Part shown: positions 1 to 8,901 of the stretch, one piece after another
How positions within the stretch are numbered: the stretch's first letter is position 1
Layout of the letters: each line of letters starts with the position of its first letter
From: Chryseobacterium piperi
GTDB taxonomy: Bacteria; Bacteroidota; Bacteroidia; Flavobacteriales; Weeksellaceae
Assembly (NCBI RefSeq): GCF_002285635.2
Contig: NZ_CP023049.2
Span: forward strand, 2,418,001-2,482,000
Direction: 5' to 3'
DNA length: 64,000 nt
The notes under the pieces: model-generated
Told to the model about the DNA's origin: nothing
Seen by the model: only the letters and a program-made list of their open reading frames with translations
The model's database searches: none
Translations under genes and position numbers: made by a program

Positions 1-1
1 A

Positions 2-535
2 AGAAATTTTTATGTTGCTAATTGCTTATCTAATAAAAAAACTTTTGGAGACAACGACAATCTAATAAAATCTCAAATGAGATTAATGGTTTTTAAAAAT
101 GTTTCATTGATATTACCTTCTGATAAACCAGTAAAAGAGTCAACTAATAATACGGATTTCAGTACTGAAAGTAAAGAACCAAAATTTAGCCCAAAAATTC
201 AGGAAAAATATTTGGATAGATTTATCAGCTCTCTTATAGTAAACACTCTTGATAATAATTCAAAAGACAATTTGATAAAACTTTTAAAAGGTGGTGATAT
301 TAAAGAACCTATAGTATTTTCATGTTCTGCTAATTCTGTTATCTATTTTTTCAGACAAATGCATGAAGAAGGAATAATATTAACCACTAAATCCATATCA
401 AGGAAATTCATACAACAACATTTTATGTTTAAATGGAGGGGCAAGTTGGCTTTTCCAAAAGATGACAGTATCAAAAACTACCTTACACGAAGAGAACCTT
501 CTTCGGTTTCTCATAAAATTATTTTAGTCGACTAA
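2..535 (+). CDS. C-terminal part of an unrecognised protein, cut by the window edge
   Basis: The first ATG in this frame is at 77, but the frame stays open without a stop back to base 2, so this is probably the C-terminal 177 residues of a longer protein that starts outside the window. The sequence is charged and soluble, with no signal peptide or membrane segment. A segment around SVIYFFRQMHEEG followed by a basic helix (SISRKFIQQHF) looks like a small DNA- or protein-binding fold, but I do not recognise the family. It lies 66 bp left of an IS21 element. Whether it belongs to the prophage, to a mobile element or to the older chromosome cannot be decided from this window. Confidence 0.5.
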   Translation, partial: RNFYVANCLSNKKTFGDNDNLIKSQMRLMVFKNVSLILPSDKPVKESTNNTDFSTESKEPKFSPKIQEKYLDRFISSLIVNTLDNNSKDNLIKLLKGGDIKEPIVFSCSANSVIYFFRQMHEEGIILTTKSISRKFIQQHFMFKWRGKLAFPKDDSIKNYLTRREPSSVSHKIILVD

Positions 536-601
536 ATACTAAAGTTTGTTAATTTTTATAACTCATACATAACACCACAATAACACTGTATTGATGGTGT
601 C

Positions 602-662
602 TGTAAATTCCAGTGATATTGACCACCTAATTCCTGATTAAATTGACCACTAAGAATGAAGT
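602..662 (+). repeat. 61-bp terminal inverted repeat, left copy (IS21 end)
   Basis: These 61 bases are exactly the reverse complement of 8841-8901. The repeat starts TGTAAATTCC and includes two ATTGACCAC blocks, which are transposase-binding-like subrepeats of an IS21 end. It is the outer end of the IS21 element at 602-3175. Confidence 0.9.
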
Positions 663-707
663 CAAAAAAGGTGTCTAAAAGATGGTTTAAAAATATAAAA
701 TAAATCT

Positions 708-1451
708 TTACTCTGAGCTGATTTTCTGATCAGCTTTTTTTCTTCTCATCGATTCTCCTTTAAGGTCTATTCTCAGGGAGTTGTGAACCATTCTGTCAAG
801 TATTGCATCGGCTATTGTTTGTTCCGCAATGACTTCATGCCAGGCACTTACAGGCAGTTGCGAAGCAATAATAGTGGAACGTTTTCCGTGTCTGTCTTCT
901 ATAATCTCCATAAAATCCTGACGTTTAAGATTATCCAGGGATTGTAATCCAAAATCATCAAGGATAATAAGATCCTGCTTTTCTATTCGGTCTATCTCTT
1001 TAAGGTAAGATCCGTCTGCCTTAGCCATCTTAAGCTTTGAGAAGAGTTTGTTGATGCTGAAGTACATGACTTTATATCCCATTGTACAGGCTTTGTATCC
1101 AATGGCAGTTGCGATAAAACTTTTTCCAACTCCTGTACTGCCTGTAATAAGAATATTCTGTTTCTGTGATATAAAATCGCAGGAAGATAATCTTCCAATA
1201 GTATTCTTATCAATATTTCTGGAAGAAGAGGCCGTAATCTCTTCCATAAATGTCCTGTATCTGAACTTAGCTGTGGTAATCAATCTTTCTACCTTTCTGC
1301 TTTCCCTGTCGTCATACTCGGATTCAATCAAGTAGGCTATAAGTTCATCATTGGTATAGGAGATACTTCCTGTTTCCATTGTTGTGGAAAACGCCCTGTG
1401 CATCCCGTGGAGCTTTAAATGTTTCATTTTTTCTAATGTTGCCTGATTCAT
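708..1451 (-). CDS. istB: IS21 transposition helper ATPase IstB
   Basis: This is the AAA+ ATPase that helps the IS21 transposase IstA select target DNA. It has 247 residues, normal for IstB. A Walker A motif (GSTGVGKS) lies near residue 105 and a Walker B motif (LIILDDFG) near residue 165. The N-terminal helical segment (MNQATLEKMKHLKLHGM) is typical of IstB. The gene lies 41 bp downstream of istA on the same strand, as in other IS21 elements, so the two are transcribed together. The frame is intact and the protein should be functional. Confidence 0.95.
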   Translation of the reverse strand: MNQATLEKMKHLKLHGMHRAFSTTMETGSISYTNDELIAYLIESEYDDRESRKVERLITTAKFRYRTFMEEITASSSRNIDKNTIGRLSSCDFISQKQNILITGSTGVGKSFIATAIGYKACTMGYKVMYFSINKLFSKLKMAKADGSYLKEIDRIEKQDLIILDDFGLQSLDNLKRQDFMEIIEDRHGKRSTIIASQLPVSAWHEVIAEQTIADAILDRMVHNSLRIDLKGESMRRKKADQKISSE

Positions 1452-1492
1452 AGGTTTTGTATTAATGATTTAATTGTTAATGATTGTAGATG

Positions 1493-3052
1493 TTACTGAT
1501 AGTATTTTCCGCCCCTTATGTTTTTGTGTTTAGGCAGTTTCTTTTCTTCAAAAAATGCATCGTCATCGGTTAGATTATCCAGCCCTCTTTCCAGAATACT
1601 TTTAATCATGGCAAGGCTGTATTTTTCATATCCCAACGCTCTTTTACAGGCATTGTCAAGTCTTATGTTGCCGATCTTTTTTGATAATGAAAGGATTCCC
1701 AGGCAGGTTTTATAGGACTGCTCAGGATGCTGTTTCTTTTCCAGGATTTTGATGATGTACTGCTCACAATATTCCCCGACAGACCTTCCCCAAGAGATAA
1801 ACCGGGAGGGATTCCATTCAGTCATAAACTGATAAGATGAAGGCATATGTTCTTTTACAGTCGTATACTGATATTTAGCCAGGATTCTGTTATGGAATGC
1901 TATTCTGCGCTGGTCATAGTAAATCTCGACTGTATTTTTACTAAAAATAATGTTTACTTTTTTACCAATATAGCTGAACGGAACACTGTAATAATGCTGG
2001 TCTTTACTTAAATATACATGGCTGGTCTTATGAACGGTAGCACGTGCAGAATGCTTGAGCTGGTACATCATAGCTGGTAGTGGGGATAATGCATGTCTTT
2101 CAACCTCACGGAAAACATCAGCCCTGGAATACTTCTTTCTTTTCATGGGAGCTTCATTATATCCTTCCAGCAGGTTTTCTATAGCTTTGTTCAATGCTTC
2201 CAGGCTAAAGAAGTGATCTTTACGCAATGGAGCAAAAATGCGGGTATACACAATGCGTACCGCATTTTCAACCAAAGCCTTATCCTTGGGATGATAGGTA
2301 CGCGTAGGAAGTATTGTAGTGCTATAGTGGGAAGCAAAATCCAGAAGAGAATCAGTGATGACAGGTTCGTACTTATGGCTCTTTTTTACGGCTGTACGCA
2401 GGTTATCGGTAACAATAGCTGCGGGAACTCCTCCATAATAATGCAGGGTTTTGGTAAGACTTCCAAGAAAATCTTCTTTCCCCTGGGTTCTTGTAGCTTC
2501 TACGAAGGTCATGCCACTGGCTCCAAGTATGGATACGAAGACCTCAACTTCCTGTTGTTCTCCTGTTTCTTTATTAATAATGTGAAGTTTTTTTCCTGTA
2601 TAATCCACAAAAAGTTTATCCCCAGCCTTATGTTCAATATGCATGGAAGGGTTCACCTTTTTACACCATTCCCGGTAATGATGGCAAAAGCGGGAATATT
2701 GGTAGCCTGAAGGGTATTTATCTATGTATTCTTCCCATAGCAGATAACGGGTGACCCCAACACGTTTTAGTTCTTTGGATATGTAAGGAAACAACGATTC
2801 AAGTTGTTTTTTAATATTGGCCTTATCCCTTATATCGGTTGGCGGAGTCTCGAATAAATCATCTAAATCTTCATCACTCAGCTCTATCAGCTCGTCATAT
2901 GTAAGCTGGTGTTCATGGAACAGGCTGATATACTTTTTAGCAGTATTGCGTGAGATACCCAGTTGTTTGCTTATCCGCAATTTACTTACCCCCTGGGTGT
3001 ATAATCGTAATAATTGTTTAATGTTCAACATGTCTATTCTTTTGTTAGCCAT
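1493..3052 (-). CDS. istA: IS21 transposase IstA
   Basis: This is the DDE transposase of the IS21 element. A helix-turn-helix (ISKQLGISRNTAKKYI) near the N-terminus binds the element ends. The catalytic core shows the expected acidic residues in DKLFVDYTGKKL, AIVTDNLRTAV and LVENAVRIVYTRIF. The frame is open up to an ATG at 3127, but that start lies inside the terminal repeat. I chose the ATG at 3052 (MANKRIDML), which matches the usual IstA start just before the helix-turn-helix. The protein would then be 519 residues, normal for the family, with no frameshift. Confidence 0.92.
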   Translation of the reverse strand: MANKRIDMLNIKQLLRLYTQGVSKLRISKQLGISRNTAKKYISLFHEHQLTYDELIELSDEDLDDLFETPPTDIRDKANIKKQLESLFPYISKELKRVGVTRYLLWEEYIDKYPSGYQYSRFCHHYREWCKKVNPSMHIEHKAGDKLFVDYTGKKLHIINKETGEQQEVEVFVSILGASGMTFVEATRTQGKEDFLGSLTKTLHYYGGVPAAIVTDNLRTAVKKSHKYEPVITDSLLDFASHYSTTILPTRTYHPKDKALVENAVRIVYTRIFAPLRKDHFFSLEALNKAIENLLEGYNEAPMKRKKYSRADVFREVERHALSPLPAMMYQLKHSARATVHKTSHVYLSKDQHYYSVPFSYIGKKVNIIFSKNTVEIYYDQRRIAFHNRILAKYQYTTVKEHMPSSYQFMTEWNPSRFISWGRSVGEYCEQYIIKILEKKQHPEQSYKTCLGILSLSKKIGNIRLDNACKRALGYEKYSLAMIKSILERGLDNLTDDDAFFEEKKLPKHKNIRGGKYYQ

Positions 3053-3195
3053 TTGGTATTTTTTGGCTAAGTTATTCAAGACACGTTTTCTGACTTTTTT
3101 TTGGGGGTCAATTTGCTCAGGAATCAACTGATCATTTGCTCAGGATTGAGATGGTCAATTTTGAAGGATTCTACATCTGGTTATCAATTAAAGTA

Positions 3196-3696
3196 TTAAG
3201 GCTTAATATTACAGTCATATGGATAGCATTTTTCTAATTTGCCATTTGAGTCAAAATTCAATATCCATGTTTTAGGGTCATAATAGTTATTAGAATCAGT
3301 AGAGTGTGATTCTGAAACCTTATTTATTTTTATGGATTTTAAGAAATCAGCTTTACTATCCTTGTTAAATATACAGAATATGTTACTTCTTGTCTTGTAA
3401 ACATTGAAGTTTTTTACAAATTCATTTATTTGATATTCATTCTGAAATTTATAAATAGTTACTGTAAAACCTTCATATTTGTTTTGATTAGAAATGCTAT
3501 TTTCAACTTCTGTTACTAAAGGCATTTCTTGGAAATATATTGCAAAAGTAGATTTATAGGAATCTGTATTTATATGTTTAGAAAATTGATTTGTTAGATT
3601 TTGAATTAAATTTTTATCATAGATTGTATTAATCTTTGTTTGAGCTTTACATGAATTCAATAAAGTAAAGCATATAAGTAATATTAGGTTTTTCAT
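3196..3696 (-). CDS. Putative lipoprotein, likely immunity protein for the JAB-type toxin
   Basis: This 166-residue protein begins with a lipoprotein signal (LLICFTLLNSC, lipobox cysteine near residue 16), so the mature protein should be tethered in the envelope. I do not recognise a domain in the rest. Its ATG overlaps the toxin stop codon (ATGA, 4 bp), so the two are translationally coupled. A small gene placed directly after a polymorphic toxin C-terminus is usually the cognate immunity gene, and a lipoprotein anchor fits protection against a toxin acting in the periplasm. The immunity role is inferred from position only. Confidence 0.6.
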   Translation of the reverse strand: MKNLILLICFTLLNSCKAQTKINTIYDKNLIQNLTNQFSKHINTDSYKSTFAIYFQEMPLVTEVENSISNQNKYEGFTVTIYKFQNEYQINEFVKNFNVYKTRSNIFCIFNKDSKADFLKSIKINKVSESHSTDSNNYYDPKTWILNFDSNGKLEKCYPYDCNIKP

Positions 3697-4023
3697 CTAT
3701 TTAATTTTCCTTCATTAGTTATTGAAATAATTTTTTCACTGTCAAAACGTATTCTAAGTGCCCCATCTTTATAATATGGTGAATATAGGATAAATTTGGT
3801 TGCAGGATTGTTACCAGCAGCTTTAATATCACCTGTAGGTAGTCCCTTACTGTAAGTGAAATTTCCTGTATCCTTAAAATAGTTAACATTAAAACCACTT
3901 GGCCAAAAGGTAAAAGGGTCGGGATGACTATGTTCACTTTCAACTAAGTTGGCTCCTAATTTTACAAGAGGAACCATATCCTCAAGATGTGCTGTTCCTA
4001 CAAAACTAAAATTATCATTTTTA

Positions 4024-4882
4024 GAGCCTGTTTAAAAAAGTAATAATAAAAAATAGTAAGGGTTAAAAGTTGCATAAAAATTGTCATTTTAGAGTTGCAA
4101 AAGAAAAAAACATCAATGTATCCAACAGACTTAACCCAAACTCAGTGGCAATTTATAAAAAAAGCATTAGATTTTGATGACAGAAAACGAAAATATGATT
4201 TGGTTGTCATTTGGAATGCTATCAGTTATTTAGTAAAAACAGGCTGTCAATGGAGACTTTTACCTCATGATTTTCCCAAATGGCAATTGGTTTATTACTA
4301 TTATTCAAAATGGTCAAATCTGGAGATTTTCGATTTATTATTATCAAAATTGAGAGAGGAAGTACGACGAAACAGGGGTCAGAAAGCGCAGGCAAGTTTA
4401 GGAATTATTGACAGTCAAAGTGTTCGTTGGGGAAATAACCGTTCACTCAATGGCTTTGACGGAGGTAAAAAAATAAAAGGAATCAAGAGACACGTTGTGG
4501 TAGACAAAAATGGTTTTTTGTTAGCCGTAATGGTAAGTGTAGCCAATGTTCATGACAGTAAGGCTGCATTGTTACTGATCAAAACACTGCGATATTTACT
4601 AATTCCGCTTCAGGTAATCCTGGCGGACGGAGGTTATAGAGGAGAGATTATTGAGGAAATAAGAATTAAGTTTAATTATATCATTCAGATCGTAATGCGG
4701 AGTGACAAAAAAGTAAAAGGGTTTGAGCCAATTCATAAACGATGGATTATAGAGCGTACATTTGCTTGGTTTGATAACGATAGAAGATTATGCAGAAATT
4801 ATGAACTCTTAATGGAATCCTCTGAAAACATGGTCAAATTATCCGCCATAAAATTATTACTGAATAAAATTTAAACAGACTC
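4024..4882 (+). mobile_element. IS5-family (IS1031-type) insertion sequence
   Basis: This 859-bp element has 13-bp terminal inverted repeats with one mismatch (GAGCCTGTTTAAA at 4024 and its partner ending at 4882). It is flanked by a TTA direct repeat (4021-4023 and 4883-4885), the TNA-type duplication expected of the IS1031 group. It interrupts the toxin gene and carries one complete transposase. Confidence 0.92.
4116..4874 (+). CDS. IS5-family transposase
   Basis: This DDE transposase has about 252 residues from the ATG at 4116 (MYPTDLTQTQW). The open frame extends to a TTG at 4095, but MYPTDLTQ.QW is the usual start of this family. Catalytic positions are visible as the D in IIDSQSVRW, the D in ILADGGYRG and the E in IIERTFAWF, in the order expected for IS4/IS5-type enzymes. 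It is a single uninterrupted frame. It is transcribed against the host toxin gene. The stop codon lies 8 bp inside the right terminal repeat. Confidence 0.93.
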   Translation: MYPTDLTQTQWQFIKKALDFDDRKRKYDLVVIWNAISYLVKTGCQWRLLPHDFPKWQLVYYYYSKWSNLEIFDLLLSKLREEVRRNRGQKAQASLGIIDSQSVRWGNNRSLNGFDGGKKIKGIKRHVVVDKNGFLLAVMVSVANVHDSKAALLLIKTLRYLLIPLQVILADGGYRGEIIEEIRIKFNYIIQIVMRSDKKVKGFEPIHKRWIIERTFAWFDNDRRLCRNYELLMESSENMVKLSAIKLLLNKI

Positions 4883-5742
4883 TTAGAATTGGTAAATAAA
4901 TTTCTATTAAATTCAACATTTGAATTAGAAGATAAATAATCAAAAACATTTTGAGCTTTTTCAGTATTACCTCCAAATTTAATATAATCATAAGTAACAG
5001 TTTTAAGGCTTCCAAAGATTTCTGCTGTTACTTGCTCTGAAACAGAGTTTTTAGCTATGTAGCCTTTCTCACCAACTTCAACACCTCCATCATTGTTAGC
5101 ATTAAGATTTCCATTCTTATCAAAGTTTTTCTCAGCATATATAACATCAGTTTTAGACTCTGCCATCCAAGTGAGATTACCAGATTTATCTAATTTATAA
5201 ATATCCGTTGCCTGCCTTCCATCAGGGTCAATAAACCTTAAAGGATTATTCATAGCATAATTATAAGGAGACCATCTTCTAAACTCTTCACTTAAAGGGT
5301 CTGGTGAAAACCATCTACCTGCTGTATCTAAATAAGGCTGTGCATCTGGGTCACTCAAATCTATTTCTCTGAACTCTGTTATCTCCTTGGTTTTTCGATT
5401 GTATTTTACAGAACCAATATTAACAACAGCATCCATATCATGGAATTCTAAGTATTTCCCTTTGCTCAGTGTGGCAATTTTAGGATAATAACCACGGTCT
5501 TTAAAAGGATTTCCAATAGCAATATTTTTCCTTCTTCTTTCAGCTTCTTCAGGAGTAATGGAATCTCTGGTTTTCAAAACCTCATCCATATAAGGTCTCT
5601 TTCTCTCTTCTTTAGTTAGTTTAACAGGATTTACCCATTTCTTTTCAGCTTTTGGCTTAGCTTGGGGGTTCTTGACTTGAGCTTGTGTAATTCCTGCCAG
5701 AAGTACAAAGCCAGTAAGTATAATTCTTTTCATTGTCATTTG

Positions 5743-6855
5743 TTATTTCGTAAAGTTATTCATTAATTTTTTATTCTCATATTTCTCTCTCTCTGTTCTT
5801 AGAGAAACAAGCCAGTCTAAATACATTTCCTCTGGCATTTGTCTATATCCGATGTCATAAATATGCCCATATTCCTTTGTCATAAGCTCCATGAGTTCTT
5901 TGGCTTTTGGGTCCTGTTGAGCCTTTTTAATGTTTTCAGGATTAGTGGAACTCAAATTCTGTTTATCCATCAGCTTTTCAAACTGTGCTTTGTGTGTTTC
6001 GGCTTTCAGAATTAAGGCTTTGGCAAAGTTTGGATAAATCTCTATTGCTCTGTTTATCGTTTTTAATACAAATTCTCCATCATTATCAGGGAAATTTCTA
6101 TTATATGCCTGCGCTAAATCAAATAGACATAGAGCAAGGCTTTCTTTGCTGTTCAGGGCTTTCATAAACACTCCATTTTTGATAGCATCCAAATGGATAT
6201 AACCTGATGCCATCAACCACGAATCCTGAGGAAATATGCCACTTGTAAGCTCTGTATTATACCAACCATCCGATTTAATTTGATGTTTGATATAAACGTG
6301 GTTTGGTGCTAATGCCAGATTAGCCTCAACACCCAATTCCTCTGCCAGTATCTTATATAGGTATGGCATAGAATTACAGTTTCCTTTTTTAGTAGCCAGA
6401 AGTTTAGATACAAATAAGTTAGTAATATCTTTATGACCAAATACATCCTCAAAATCATAATTGAAAGGTTTGTACTGGATTACGGTATCTTTAATAGCAA
6501 TTGGCAAAGTCTGGCACATGATAGAATAGACTGCTGCATATTTACTTACTTTATCCTTATCTGACTGTTTATAGGTCAAATCTCTGCTCTGAACAATATT
6601 ATTTGCAAAACTCTTTAGAAAGGCTATTTCTCGGTTCAACTTGTCTGTATCTAACTTACCTTGATAGTAAGCATTTTCTACACTAAAAACAGCCTCTTTG
6701 AAACTGTATTGCTGTTTGTCATTAAGCATATTATCAATAGTTTGATAAGCATCGTTATAAAATTGGTTGCTTTGTGCCCTAACCGTTCCTGTACCAAGCC
6801 ATAGAAGCAACACAGATAAAAGGTATATAGTTTTATGAGAGAAATATTTTTTCAT
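5743..6855 (-). CDS. Secreted transglutaminase-like protein 2 of the toxin operon
   Basis: This 370-residue protein has an N-terminal signal peptide (TIYLLSVLLLWLGTGTVRAQ) and is probably periplasmic or secreted. The middle contains a transglutaminase-like core with Cys160 in KKGNCNSMPYLY and His186 in LAPNHVYIKH, followed by WYNTEL as the possible third catalytic position. The C-terminal third (NRAIEIYPNFAKALILKAE) is TPR-like. It is a paralogue of the gene directly upstream and lies only 3 bp before the toxin gene. That layout suggests it acts with the toxin, perhaps in its processing, export or cross-linking. This role is inferred; the substrate is unknown. Confidence 0.7.
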   Translation of the reverse strand: MKKYFSHKTIYLLSVLLLWLGTGTVRAQSNQFYNDAYQTIDNMLNDKQQYSFKEAVFSVENAYYQGKLDTDKLNREIAFLKSFANNIVQSRDLTYKQSDKDKVSKYAAVYSIMCQTLPIAIKDTVIQYKPFNYDFEDVFGHKDITNLFVSKLLATKKGNCNSMPYLYKILAEELGVEANLALAPNHVYIKHQIKSDGWYNTELTSGIFPQDSWLMASGYIHLDAIKNGVFMKALNSKESLALCLFDLAQAYNRNFPDNDGEFVLKTINRAIEIYPNFAKALILKAETHKAQFEKLMDKQNLSSTNPENIKKAQQDPKAKELMELMTKEYGHIYDIGYRQMPEEMYLDWLVSLRTEREKYENKKLMNNFTK

Positions 6856-6860
6856 TGCTG

Positions 6861-8327
6861 TTATAAATGTTTTGGGTCTATTGGGAAATACTGGGCTTTC
6901 TCGTTAGACTGCTGAGATTCTTTTTTCTTTTGTTCCTGAGCTTTTCTTAAAACTTCCTGTTGTTTCTGCTTTTGCTTTTCAGCATTAATCTGTTTCATTC
7001 TTTCAGCAAGAGCTTCACTTTTCTGCCTGTTGGCTTCACCTTTCATATTTCCTAACCACTCTTCATAAGCACCCTCAGGCATAGAAACATAACCTAAATT
7101 GTCAATATTATTAAATTGGGCTTTTGTTTCCTGTAATAGAGTCAATGCTCTTGGATAAAATCTAATGTTTTGTAGTTCCTCAGAATTTTCAAGGTTTTTA
7201 ATACCTAATTGCCCTGCTACATATTCCAGTTTAGCCTGTTGAAAAGTTGATTTTAGGAGATTTGCATAAATGTTTTTGGGTGAGTATTCCAGTGCCTTGT
7301 TTAAAGTCTTTCCTACAAATTCATCCATTCCGTATTTGTGGGCATAACCATTGGCTAAATCTGCATAGAACTGGGCTAATAGCTCTTTTTTGCTTTGCTC
7401 CTTCATATAAATATCATTCTGCAAAGCTTCTGATTTTATATAGCCTGATTCCAGAATCATAGAGCTTGTAGTAAATATTCCATTGGTAAGCTCTGCATTT
7501 TGCCATTCCCCCTCTTCATCCTTAAACTTCACATAAGTATGGTTTGGAGCAAAGGCTAAATAAGATTCTGCATTCATTTCCTCTGCCAGCATCAAATAAT
7601 ACAAAGGCATGGAGTGACATTGTCCAGAGCCTGTTTTAAGGAGTTTGGAAACAAACATTTTGCTCCAATCCTTTGCACCCATATAATCTTCAAAATCATA
7701 CTTGACAGCTTTATGCTGAACTCCTCCCAGCTTCATTCCTTTAGACAGGTATTCAAAAATCATCAAGTTTTTATCTGTATTGCTTTCAGTATCCTGCTTT
7801 CTCTCTTTCATTTTCTGTAAGAGCTGTTTTGCTGTTTTCTGAATTCCAGATTTAAACTGATTGTAATTTTGTTTATTCCCGTAAAAAGCATTCTCCACAA
7901 TGAAATTGGCTTCACTTATAGAGTAATTGTCAGTATTGAGTGAGGCTAATTGATTGTAAGCATCATAATAAGATTGTGTGCCTGCCTTTCCTGAAAATGA
8001 GGGGAGGTTATAATAAGAATCTTCTAAGGCTTGTTGTCTGTAATAGTTCTCCTGTTTATTTCTGAGCTCCTCTTCCTGAGCCACCTTTCTAAAGTCTTCT
8101 TCCATCATTTTTGCATTCTGCTGCTGAATCTGTGAGCTCCTTTGATTGGATAAGCCACCATGAGGAACAGAGGGAGCAACAGACCTTGCTTCACTTCCGT
8201 AATTTGGATTTGAAAAGTTACCCAGATTGCTTGGTGCAGAAGCTTGGGAAGTAGGGAAATTTGGAATCTGTCCCAATCCATAAATACTTATACACAGCAA
8301 AGGCAAAAGCTGTAATTTTTTCATCAT
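6861..8327 (-). CDS. Secreted transglutaminase-like protein 1 of the toxin operon
   Basis: From the ATG at 8327 the protein has about 488 residues and starts with a signal peptide (LQLLPLLCISIYGLGQ). The open frame reaches 8414, but the upstream residues would spoil the signal peptide. A low-complexity Gln/Ser/Asn segment and a charged helix precede a transglutaminase-like core with Cys237 (GQCHSMPLYY) and His263 (APNHTYVKF), then a TPR-like part (LNKALEYSPKNIYANLL) and a Lys/Gln/Glu-rich tail. It is the first gene of the four-gene operon and its product is paralogous to the next one. The divergent XRE regulator starts about 130 bp away and may control it. Confidence 0.7.
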   Translation of the reverse strand: MMKKLQLLPLLCISIYGLGQIPNFPTSQASAPSNLGNFSNPNYGSEARSVAPSVPHGGLSNQRSSQIQQQNAKMMEEDFRKVAQEEELRNKQENYYRQQALEDSYYNLPSFSGKAGTQSYYDAYNQLASLNTDNYSISEANFIVENAFYGNKQNYNQFKSGIQKTAKQLLQKMKERKQDTESNTDKNLMIFEYLSKGMKLGGVQHKAVKYDFEDYMGAKDWSKMFVSKLLKTGSGQCHSMPLYYLMLAEEMNAESYLAFAPNHTYVKFKDEEGEWQNAELTNGIFTTSSMILESGYIKSEALQNDIYMKEQSKKELLAQFYADLANGYAHKYGMDEFVGKTLNKALEYSPKNIYANLLKSTFQQAKLEYVAGQLGIKNLENSEELQNIRFYPRALTLLQETKAQFNNIDNLGYVSMPEGAYEEWLGNMKGEANRQKSEALAERMKQINAEKQKQKQQEVLRKAQEQKKKESQQSNEKAQYFPIDPKHL

Positions 8328-8459
8328 AGATATTAATAATTTGTGCGTTTTGGTGGTAGCAATTTTACAAAAATTTCTACAAAAGTAAAAACGGTTTCCC
8401 ATCACCGTAAACATTAATGTTTACCCACTGAGCAAATATAAAAGATAATATTGACATCA

Positions 8460-8708
8460 ATGTCAATAGACCCTAACAAATTTACATCCTATCAAAAGAA
8501 TCTGGGAGAGAGGCTTAAAAGCATCAGAGAATCCAATGGGTATTCTTTGACTGACTTGGCTTCTCTATGTGATTTGGAGAAAACTGCTATTTCCAGAATT
8601 GAAAATGGCAGAACCAACATCACCTTTAAGACTGCCATTGTTCTTTGTACAGCTTTAAAAATCGAGCTTAAAGATTTTTTTGACATTTCAATAAATCAAG
8701 ACCTTTAA
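8460..8708 (+). CDS. XRE-family helix-turn-helix regulator
   Basis: This small protein (82 residues from the ATG at 8460; the open frame reaches a TTG at 8451) is almost entirely one Cro/C1-type helix-turn-helix. The motif YSLTDLASLCDLEKTAISRI is followed by ENGRTNITFKTAIVLC, the usual recognition and dimer helices. It is transcribed divergently from the toxin operon, with a shared upstream region of about 130 bp, so it is a likely repressor or activator of that operon. It lies inside the 61-bp inverted repeats and therefore travels with the cargo. A hairpin (GACAA/TTGTC core, 8757-8781) follows the gene. Confidence 0.8.
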   Translation: MSIDPNKFTSYQKNLGERLKSIRESNGYSLTDLASLCDLEKTAISRIENGRTNITFKTAIVLCTALKIELKDFFDISINQDL

Positions 8709-8840
8709 TTAAGTTCTTTTTTTCATATAATTTATTTTATCCAAATGTAGATAAGGGTAACGACAAAACTTGTCGTGTTACTAATTAATTTAAGTTATTA
8801 TGAAATGATTTTTTTTCACTTCTTCTCAAACTCTCCTTTA

Positions 8841-8901
8841 ACTTCATTCTTAGTGGTCAATTTAATCAGGAATTAGGTGGTCAATATCACTGGAATTTAC
8901 A
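8841..8901 (-). repeat. 61-bp terminal inverted repeat, right copy (orphan IS21 end)
   Basis: This is an exact reverse-complement copy of 602-662. No istA or istB lies next to it, so it is an isolated IS21 end facing the complete IS21 element. It borders the prophage: the portal reading frame opens inside it. Confidence 0.9.

Larger units (their letters stand above)
602..3175 (-). mobile_element. IS21-family insertion sequence
   Basis: The element is about 2.57 kb and carries istA and istB on the minus strand. Its ends are TGTA at 602 and TACA at 3172-3175. Both ends contain the motifs typical of IS21 termini: an ATTGACCA block and a CCTGA..AAAT block, repeated within about 70 bp. The 602 end has two copies within 602-651; the right end has related copies between 3110 and 3175. 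The bases outside the two ends do not form an evident direct repeat, which suggests rearrangement after insertion. Confidence 0.85.
3693..5739 (-). pseudogene. Secreted Rhs-core protein with JAB/JAMM-like toxin domain, split by an IS1031-type element
   Basis: The gene begins with a signal peptide (RIILTGFVLLAGITQAQ). It then has an Rhs-type core (SPYNYAMNNPLRFIDPDGR) and a C-terminal domain with a JAMM-like metal motif (VESEHSHPDP, then GLPTGDI). The domain resembles the JAB-like toxin 1 family of polymorphic toxins. An IS5/IS1031-type element lies inside it at 4024-4882. Removing the IS and one TTA copy joins NLFTNS to KNDNFSFVGTAHLED in one frame, giving an intact protein of about 390 residues. 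In the present sequence the upstream piece reads into the IS and stops at 4834. It lacks the long YD-repeat shell of large Rhs proteins. It is the third gene of a compact operon. Confidence 0.8.

Noticed and set aside
536..601. Missing N-terminus of the portal gene left of the IS21 end
   Set aside because: This stretch contains stops in all plus-strand frames and cannot join to the portal frame at 8902.
2093..2710. 205-codon plus-strand ORF
   Set aside because: It lies antisense within istA, whose minus-strand frame has clear transposase motifs; the plus-strand product has no recognisable features.
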